From the NCBI RefSeq assembly GCF_002737765.1, contig NZ_PEGG01000086.1, positions 1 to 10,885 of the forward strand: a DNA stretch of 10,885 nucleotides, written 5' to 3'. Both the position numbers and the translations under genes were made by a program. This document shows positions 5,804-10,885 of the stretch, piece by piece. The notes under the pieces are model-generated. The model searched no databases and was not told where the DNA came from. It worked only from the letters and a program-made list of their open reading frames with translations. Within the stretch, counting starts at the first letter, position 1, and the number at the start of each line of letters is the position of its first letter. Source of the stretch: Caulobacter sp. B11. Its GTDB lineage: Bacteria > Pseudomonadota > Alphaproteobacteria > Caulobacterales > Caulobacteraceae.

Positions 5804-7240
5804 CTAGTCCTTCAACCGCCAGGTGGCCCCGCTCGGCCCGTCCATCACCACCACGCCCAGAGCGTCGATCTCGGCGCGGATGGCGTCGGCGGCGGTCCAG
5901 TCCTTGGCGGTCCGGGCCGCGATCCGCCGGGCCAGCAGGTCTTCGACCTTGGCCTTCAGGTCATCGGAGGCGTCGCCTTCGAACCAGGCGTCCGGATCGG
6001 CCTGCAGGAAGCCCAGCATGCCGCCGGCCGCCACCAGCGTGTCGCGATGCACGCCGATCAGGGACCGCTTGTCGGACTCGTGGTCTGCCATCAGCACGCC
6101 GCGCAGCTCGTCGCTCAGGGCGAACAGGCCGGAAATCGCGCCGGGCGTGTTGAGGTCGTCAAAGATCGGCGCATTGAAGCGATCCAGCTTCGGCCGGGCC
6201 TGGGGGTCGTTCCAGACGTCGGACACGGCGGCGACGCCGCCGAGCGCCGCCTTGGCGTCCTGCAGGGTCTTGTAGAGGCGGTCCAGGGCCTTGCGGCTCT
6301 GCTCGATCAGTTCCGGCGTCCAGTCCAGCGGCTGGCGATAATGGCCCGACAGCAGCGCCCAGCGGATCACCTCGCCGGGGACCTGCTTGAGCAGTTCATG
6401 CGGCACGACCACATTGCCCAGGCTCTTGCTCATCTTCTCGCCGGCCATGTCGAGAAAGCCGTTGTGCAGCCAGTAGTTGGCCAGGACCGGCAGGTCGTGG
6501 GCGCAGCGGCTCTGGGCCAGCTCGTTCTCGTGGTGCGGGAAGGCCAGGTCGATGCCGCCGCCATGGATGTCGATGGTCTTGCCCAGGGCCTTGTCGATCA
6601 TGGCCGAGCATTCGATGTGCCAGCCGGGCCGACCGGGGCCGAACGGGCTGTCCCAGACGGGCTCGTTTTCCTTGGACGGCTTCCACAGCACGAAGTCGGC
6701 GGGGTGGCGCTTGTAGGGCGCGACCTCGACCCGGGCCCCGGCGATCATGTCGTCCATGTTGCGGCCCGACAGCTGGCCGTAGTCCGGAAAGGCCTGGGTG
6801 TCGAACAGCACGTGGCCCTCGGCGGCATAGGCCGCGCCCTTGTCGACCAGGGCCTGGATCATCTCGATGATCGGACCCATGTGCTCGGTGGCCTTGGGCT
6901 CCAGGGTGGGGCGCAGGGTCAGAAGGCCGTCGCCCGCCTCGTGATACGAGGCCAGGTAGCGGTCGGTGATGACCTTGATCGCCACGCCCTCGGCCGTGGC
7001 CTTGGCGTTGATCTTGTCGTCCACGTCGGTGACATTGCGCGCATAGACCACCGCGTCCTCGCCATAGACATGGCGCAGCAGGCGAAACAGCACGTCGAAC
7101 ACCACCACAGGCCGGAAGTTGCCGATGTGGGCATGGTTGTAGACCGTCGGACCACAGACATACATCGTCACCCGGCTCGGATCGGCGGGGACGAAGTCGC
7201 GTTTTGCGCGCGCCATGGTGTCGTAGAGCTTCACGGTCAT
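5804..7240 (-). CDS. cysS: Cysteinyl-tRNA synthetase
   Basis: A full-length class I synthetase of 478 residues that charges tRNA-Cys. The N-terminal core has TMYVCGPTVYNHAHIGNFRP (25-44), with the HIGH-type signature as HIGN (38-41). The KMSKS loop is GEKMSKSLGN (267-276). The zinc ligands that recognise the cysteine thiol are Cys29, Cys211 (in IECSAM), His236 and Glu240 (in FPHHENE), matching E. coli Cys28, Cys209, His234 and Glu238. A helical DALR-type domain follows (about 345-425), then a short C-terminal domain ending TWRLKD. The ATG at 7240 fits the usual MTVKLYDT start, though no clear Shine-Dalgarno sequence is visible. It is a single gene, divergent from folE and convergent with the brnT-HTH pair. 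Confidence 0.98.
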   Translation of the reverse strand: MTVKLYDTMARAKRDFVPADPSRVTMYVCGPTVYNHAHIGNFRPVVVFDVLFRLLRHVYGEDAVVYARNVTDVDDKINAKATAEGVAIKVITDRYLASYHEAGDGLLTLRPTLEPKATEHMGPIIEMIQALVDKGAAYAAEGHVLFDTQAFPDYGQLSGRNMDDMIAGARVEVAPYKRHPADFVLWKPSKENEPVWDSPFGPGRPGWHIECSAMIDKALGKTIDIHGGGIDLAFPHHENELAQSRCAHDLPVLANYWLHNGFLDMAGEKMSKSLGNVVVPHELLKQVPGEVIRWALLSGHYRQPLDWTPELIEQSRKALDRLYKTLQDAKAALGGVAAVSDVWNDPQARPKLDRFNAPIFDDLNTPGAISGLFALSDELRGVLMADHESDKRSLIGVHRDTLVAAGGMLGFLQADPDAWFEGDASDDLKAKVEDLLARRIAARTAKDWTAADAIRAEIDALGVVVMDGPSGATWRLKD

Positions 7241-7439
7241 GAGAAAGGGGTCTGCCTGACGTAACGGAGGGCTGTTGCAGGGATGCGCGAGGCTCCCATA
7301 TACCTATCAGGATCGGTCGCGGCCACGTCTTAAGCCGCATCTTTTGATAGGCTCGACCGTAGCTTGACGGGTGGCACGCGTAATTCCAGGCCGACAGGCG
7401 GCCCGGCGCAACTCAGCCCGTGGAAAGACTCTTCCGAAA

Positions 7440-8084
7440 ATGGACGCCCTGACCCGCTCATCGACCCAGGTCGAACGCTGCAGTTGCGCGGACGACGACC
7501 TGCTTGAGACCCAAGGCCGACCCAGCCGCGCCGAGGCGATGGCCGCCGTGCGCACCCTGCTGGCCTGGGCCGGAGACAATCCCGACCGCGAAGGCCTGCT
7601 CGACACCCCCAAGCGCGTCGTGGACGCCTATGGCGAGTGGTTCTCCGGCTATCAGGGCGATCCGGCCAAGGAACTTAGCCGGACCTTCGAGGACGTGCAG
7701 GGCTATGACGACATGGTCATGCTGCGCGGCATCGACGTGCAGAGCCATTGCGAGCACCACATGGCGCCGTTCCTGGGCAAGGCCTGGGTGGCCTATATGC
7801 CGACCGGCAAGGTGGTCGGCCTGTCCAAGCTGGCCCGCCTGGTCGAGATCTTCGCCAAGCGTCTCCAGACCCAGGAGACCATGACCATGCAGGTGGCCGA
7901 CGCCATCGAGGATCACCTGTCGGCCGCCGGGGTCGCGGTGCTGATCGACGCCGAGCATCAGTGCATGAGCACCCGCGGCGTCCGTCACCACGACGTCTCG
8001 ACCATCACCACCCAGTTCCGCGGCGTGTTCAAGACCGACAAGGTCCTGCAGCAGCGGTTCATGGACCTGGTGACCCGGAAATAG
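7440..8084 (+). CDS. folE: GTP cyclohydrolase I, type IA
   Basis: A 214-residue enzyme that converts GTP to 7,8-dihydroneopterin triphosphate, the first step of tetrahydrofolate synthesis. The zinc site is Cys104 and His107 in [11 protein letters not shown] and Cys175 in EHQCMSTRG, matching E. coli Cys110, His113 and Cys181. The conserved strand [20 protein letters not shown] (117-136) and the C-terminal TTQFRGVF are also present, so this is the zinc-dependent IA form. The ATG at 7440 was chosen over a GTG at 7371, which would add 23 residues ([14 protein letters not shown] and on) with no family counterpart; GGAAAG (7422-7427) may be its ribosome site. The 199-base gap to cysS holds the divergent promoters; a TTGACG at 7364-7369 is a possible -35, but I see no matching -10. 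Confidence 0.96.
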   Translation: MDALTRSSTQVERCSCADDDLLETQGRPSRAEAMAAVRTLLAWAGDNPDREGLLDTPKRVVDAYGEWFSGYQGDPAKELSRTFEDVQGYDDMVMLRGIDVQSHCEHHMAPFLGKAWVAYMPTGKVVGLSKLARLVEIFAKRLQTQETMTMQVADAIEDHLSAAGVAVLIDAEHQCMSTRGVRHHDVSTITTQFRGVFKTDKVLQQRFMDLVTRK

Positions 8085-8093
8085 GGTCCAAAT

Positions 8094-8139
8094 CCTCCCC
8101 CTAGCAGGGGAGGTGTCGGCGAAGCCGACGGAGGGGGAG
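8094..8139. repeat. GC-rich palindromic intergenic repeat, copy 1
   Basis: Two adjacent hairpins: CCTCCCC (8094-8100) with GGGGAGG (8107-8113), and GTCGGC (8115-8120) with GCCGAC (8124-8129) around a GAA loop. CTCCCCC (8095-8101) can also pair with GGGGGAG (8133-8139), closing a larger cruciform. It starts nine bases after the folE stop. Repeats of this look are, to my recollection, common between genes in Caulobacter relatives. It may also end folE transcription. Confidence 0.65.
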
Positions 8140-8162
8140 TGTCGGCCGCGTCCTTGCGACGT

Positions 8163-8198
8163 CCCCTCCGGCCTTCGGCCGCCTCCCCCTTCAGGAGG
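8163..8198. repeat. GC-rich palindromic intergenic repeat, copy 2 (inverted)
   Basis: On the opposite strand this resembles copy 1 in order and loops. The hairpins are CGGCC (8169-8173) with GGCCG (8177-8181) around TTC, and CCTCC (8182-8186) with GGAGG (8194-8198). It ends eight bases before the stop of the convergent DUF817 gene, so the two copies face each other like a two-sided terminator. Confidence 0.6.
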
Positions 8199-8205
8199 AC
8201 GATCA

Positions 8206-9089
8206 TCAAGCCGCGGTCTTGATCCCCTCGCGGATCCTCGCGACGCTGGCGTCGACGGGCCGGTGCACCAGCGAGACCAGGACGAAGCTGATCAGCATCA
8301 GCAGGTACCAGGCTCCCATCTTGCTGAACGGCGCCATCGACCAGCCGTCGCGCTGGCTGGGATAGATCCACGCCCCGGCGAACGTGCCCAGGTTCTCGGC
8401 GAACCAGATGAACAGCGCCACCAGGACGGCCCCCAGCAACATCGGCATGCGGCGCGGCTTGAGATCGGGCGTGAACACGAACCATGTGCGGCCAAACAGC
8501 ATCGCCGAAGCCACGAACAGGCCCAGGCGGATGTCCGGCCCATAATGGTGGGTGAAGAAGTTCAGATAGATCAGCCCGGCCAGGATCCAGGTCGTCCAGT
8601 AGGGCGGATAGCGCACGAAGGTGATGTCGAACAGCCGCCAGATCCGGGCGATATAGCTGCCGACGCAGGCGTACATGAAGCCGGTGAACAGCGGCACGCC
8701 GCCGATCCGCAAGAGGCTGGGCTCGGGATAGAGCCACGAGCCGTGGGCGGTCTTGAACACCTCCATCACCGTGCCGACCAGGTGGAAGATCAGGATCACC
8801 GCCGCTTCGTCCCAGCGCTCCAGCTTCAGGGCCAGCAGGGCGACCTGGATGCTCAGCGACGCCAAGACCAGAAAATCATAGCGCGCCAGCGGCGCGTCCT
8901 TGGGCCAGAACAGGGCGCTGCCGACCAGCAGGGCCAGCATCAGGCCGCCGAACAGGCAGGCCCAGGCTTGCTTGAGGCCAAACAGCAGGAATTCGTAGGC
9001 CCAGGCCCGCCCCGCGAGCCCTGGGCCCAGGGCCTGGCCCTGGCGTCGAGCCGGGCCGCCACCGCCTTGGCGCGCGCGTTCAGATTCAT
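8206..9089 (-). pseudogene. DUF817-type integral membrane protein, frameshifted near its N-terminus
   Basis: The main frame encodes a very hydrophobic protein with several membrane segments. Conserved-looking parts are ARYDFLVLASLSIQVALLAL, HLVGTVMEVFKTAHGSWLYP, GVPLFTGFMYACVGSYI and WFAENLGTFAGAWIYP, which I assign from memory to the DUF817 (YoaT-like) family of unknown function. The frame has an ATG at 8940, but it stays open and family-like upstream (AWAYEFLLFGLKQAWACLFG, about 8947-9006) with no ATG, GTG or TTG. A start with an excellent Shine-Dalgarno sequence, GGGAGGA about four bases before ATG 9089, opens MNLNARAKAVAARLDARARP in a different frame. One extra G near 9016-9035 would join both into 294 residues, a normal family length. 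As written, only a version starting at ATG 8940 (244 residues) could be made, without its first membrane part. Confidence 0.75.
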
Positions 9090-9148
9090 CGAGTCCTCCC
9101 GGGCGAGCAGGCTAGCCCCCGCGCGGCGCTCGGGCCATATGTCGAGCC

Positions 9149-9547
9149 ATGACCCAGCCATTGTTTCCCACCGCCGAAGACAAGCACGCCCTCGAGCGCG
9201 GCGATGTCCTGGCCCCGCGCTTCGACGCCAACGGCCTTGTCGCCGCTGTCGCGCAACACGCCGATACGGGCGAGATCCTGATGCTGGCCTGGATGAACGC
9301 CGAGGCCCTGAAACGGACGGTCGAGACCGGCCACGCCCACTATTTCAGCCGCTCGCGAAACGCGTTGTGGAAGAAGGGCGAGACCAGCGGCCAGCTGCAG
9401 CTCGTCACCGAGCTGCGCGTCGACTGCGACCAGGACGCGGTGCTGCTCAAGGTGCGTCCGCAGGGCGACGGCGGCGCCTGCCATGTCGGCTTCCGCTCGT
9501 GCTTCTATCGCGTGCTGGACGAGGGCAAGCTGGTCGAGCGCGGCTGA
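9149..9547 (+). CDS. hisI: Phosphoribosyl-AMP cyclohydrolase
   Basis: A 132-residue enzyme for the third step of histidine synthesis, opening the purine ring of phosphoribosyl-AMP in the cytoplasm. It is the monofunctional form without a fused HisE domain. Visible motifs are ILMLAWMN (43-50), the substrate loop [18 protein letters not shown] (65-82), the metal motif DCDQD (92-96) with Asp92, Asp94 and Asp96 as magnesium ligands, and the zinc cysteines Cys93, Cys111 and Cys118 (in CHVGFRSC). The start lies 59 bases from the divergent start of the DUF817 gene, and no strong Shine-Dalgarno sequence precedes the ATG. It stands apart from other histidine genes here. Its last 43 bases overlap the 3' end of the acyltransferase gene on the other strand. 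Confidence 0.96.
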   Translation: MTQPLFPTAEDKHALERGDVLAPRFDANGLVAAVAQHADTGEILMLAWMNAEALKRTVETGHAHYFSRSRNALWKKGETSGQLQLVTELRVDCDQDAVLLKVRPQGDGGACHVGFRSCFYRVLDEGKLVERG

Positions 9548-10563
9548 GCGCCGACCCCGCGCAGACGGCGGGCGGCCCAGGGCTCAAACCCGCGATGGGC
9601 GGCGATCGCCGCGAGCAGGGCGATAAGCAGCGCGGCCGCGCCGATCACGATCTTCGGAACGCCGGGCAAGGCGCCCCGCCCCACGATCTCCGTCGCCGCC
9701 CACAGCAGCGGAATGTGCAGGGCGTAGAGGGCGTAGGAGATCGCCGCCAGGCCGTCCAGCAACGGCCGTAAGCCTCCGACCTCCGCCCGCGCCGCCGAGC
9801 CGACCAGAAGCGGCAGGGCGACCAGGACGGCGACGAGGTCAAACGCCGCCCGGCCGGCCGCGGGGATCGGCGCGGTCAGGATCGCCACGAGAAGGGCCAG
9901 ATGGACCCAGATCGGCGGGGCCGGGATCTTCAGTCGTCCCCGCTCGAGCAGCCGCGCCAGAAGCACTCCGGCGAAGAAGCCGAAGACCACCCGGGGCGCG
10001 CCGCCCCACCAGTCGCCCGCCAGGGGGCCCAGCGAACCGGTGCCAAACCGCAGGGCCAGGATCGTATGCAGGACGCCGCCCACGACCGTCAGCAGGATCA
10101 GTCGCCGCAAGGTCAGCCAGGGCGCGACAGCGGCATAGAGCAGGTTCACCGCCAGCTCCCAGAACAGCGACCATTGCGGGCCGTTGAGCGGGAAGATGTC
10201 GTTGGCGCCGGTGAACGGGACGAACAGCACCCCCAGCACGGCCAGGACGGCGACCGTCGCTGGGTCCCGGCCGGCGGCCAGCATCACGGCCGCGCCAAGG
10301 CCGAGGCCCAGCAACACCATCGGATAGAGGCGGATCAGCCGCCGCCGCATGAACTCGCGCCCGCCGCCCGCCGCCAGCGGCGCGTCATGGGCGCGGGCCA
10401 GGACCAGGCCGCTGATCACGAAAAACAGATCGACCGCCAAGTAGCCGTGACTCAGGACGGCGTTCGGCAGGACCAGGCCCCGCGTGTGAAACAGCAGCAC
10501 CATCAGGGCCGCGACGCCCCGCAGGGCGTCCAGTCCGGGCATGCGGTCGCGACTTGCGGTCAT
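9505..10563 (-). CDS. Acyltransferase family 3 membrane protein (OafA/YrhL-like)
   Basis: A 352-residue polytopic membrane protein of the acyltransferase-3 family, which adds acetyl or other acyl groups to surface sugars, O-antigen, exopolysaccharide or similar acceptors. The family pattern is clear: [20 protein letters not shown] (10-29) with the conserved His26, [17 protein letters not shown] (41-57), the basic [11 protein letters not shown] (71-81), [13 protein letters not shown] (131-143), and the late helix [14 protein letters not shown] (275-288). About ten membrane segments are expected. ATG 10563 was chosen: a longer frame reaches a TTG at 10638, but that would run into the divergent exporter gene and adds no family sequence. 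The last ~14 codons overlap hisI on the other strand. The acceptor is unknown, and no O-antigen cluster is visible nearby. Confidence 0.87.
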   Translation of the reverse strand: MTASRDRMPGLDALRGVAALMVLLFHTRGLVLPNAVLSHGYLAVDLFFVISGLVLARAHDAPLAAGGGREFMRRRLIRLYPMVLLGLGLGAAVMLAAGRDPATVAVLAVLGVLFVPFTGANDIFPLNGPQWSLFWELAVNLLYAAVAPWLTLRRLILLTVVGGVLHTILALRFGTGSLGPLAGDWWGGAPRVVFGFFAGVLLARLLERGRLKIPAPPIWVHLALLVAILTAPIPAAGRAAFDLVAVLVALPLLVGSAARAEVGGLRPLLDGLAAISYALYALHIPLLWAATEIVGRGALPGVPKIVIGAAALLIALLAAIAAHRGFEPWAARRLRGVGAQPRSTSLPSSSTR

Positions 10564-10623
10564 GGCCGCATCGGACCATGCATTGATTGACAAACGCCTC
10601 CCGCCTCGCGAAAGGCCCGCCGC

Positions 10624-10885
10624 ATGACCACCCTGCAAGCCCTGCTGGCCTTCGGTCTCGCCGCCGGGCTGCTGACCATCACGCCGGGTCTCGACACCGC
10701 CCTGGTGCTGCGGACCGCGGCGACAGAGGGTCCACGCCGGGCCCTGGCGGCCGCGGTCGGCATCGGCCTCGGTTGCCTGGTCTGGGGCGTGGCGGCCGCC
10801 GGCGGCGCCGGGGCGCTGCTGACGGCGTCGACCACCGCCTACACCGCCTTGAAATGGGCCGGCGCCGCCTATCTGGTCTGGGTCG
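10624..10885 (+). CDS. LysE/RhtB family exporter, N-terminal part (3' end outside window)
   Basis: The first 87 codons of an inner-membrane exporter of the LysE/RhtB family, which pumps out amino acids or related small molecules. The start reads MTTLQALLAFGLAAGLLTI, then TPGLDTALVLRTA, the family's TPGPD-like loop with Leu in place of the second Pro, then a glycine-rich second helix and YTALKWAGAAYLVWV, a well-conserved family segment. GAAAGG at about 10610-10615 is a possible ribosome site for ATG 10624. It is divergent from the acyltransferase gene, 60 bases away. That gap contains TTGACA (10587-10592), a possible -35, but no convincing -10. The substrate cannot be told, and the protein is cut by the window edge. 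Confidence 0.88.
   Translation, partial: MTTLQALLAFGLAAGLLTITPGLDTALVLRTAATEGPRRALAAAVGIGLGCLVWGVAAAGGAGALLTASTTAYTALKWAGAAYLVWV

Noticed and set aside
5720..7264. 514-codon open frame on the + strand antisense to cysS
   Set aside because: cysS is certain from its motifs and zinc ligands; the antisense translation has no recognisable fold.
7371..7439. Upstream GTG start for folE
   Set aside because: It adds 23 residues with no family counterpart and no better ribosome site than ATG 7440.
7241..7439. Riboswitch or leader element between cysS and folE
   Set aside because: I found no T-box, pterin or other recognisable aptamer pattern and no convincing paired promoter elements.
8113..9771. 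552-codon open frame on the + strand through DUF817 and hisI
   Set aside because: Most of it is antisense to a membrane protein and the rest is hisI in the wrong frame; it is Gln/Arg/His-rich without domains.

Overview
High-GC alphaproteobacterial chromosome, most likely from the Caulobacter/Phenylobacterium group. This is an inference from base composition, the tight gene packing, the style of the intergenic palindromes and the recognised protein families; no rRNA or other taxonomic marker is present. Gene content is mostly housekeeping metabolism and translation, with one small toxin-antitoxin-like cassette. No tRNA, rRNA, CRISPR array, transposase or phage gene was seen.

Layout. (1) 1-781, + strand: the 3' end of a hydroxymethylglutaryl-CoA lyase gene, overlapping by ATGA a small predicted lipoprotein gene. 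(2) 778-4914, - strand: a tightly packed five-gene unit, read from 4914 downward: SRPBCC-fold protein, NifU/IscU-like Fe-S scaffold protein, yidD (frameshifted in this sequence), thrS, and a family 2 glycosyltransferase. Two of its junctions are ATGA overlaps. (3) 5008-5677, + strand: a BrnT-type toxin gene and an overlapping HTH antitoxin gene, preceded by a 14-bp perfect inverted repeat that overlaps a plausible promoter. (4) 5804-7240, - strand: cysS. (5) 7440-8084, + strand: folE (GTP cyclohydrolase I). (6) 8206-9089, - strand: a DUF817-type integral membrane protein whose first ~22 codons are out of frame with the rest. (7) 9149-9547, + strand: hisI. (8) 9505-10563, - strand: an acyltransferase-3 family membrane protein whose 3' end overlaps hisI. 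(9) 10624-10885, + strand: the start of a LysE/RhtB-type exporter gene, cut by the window edge.

The points most worth a second look are: two genes (yidD and the DUF817 gene) that would each become intact with one extra G in a G run; the BrnT-HTH cassette with an inverted repeat laid over its putative leaderless promoter; the Fe-S scaffold-like protein that lacks the third cysteine of IscU/NifU; and two inverted copies of a GC-rich palindromic repeat between the convergent folE and DUF817 genes. I did not find a clear new multi-gene system. The brnT-HTH region is the best candidate for accessory biology.
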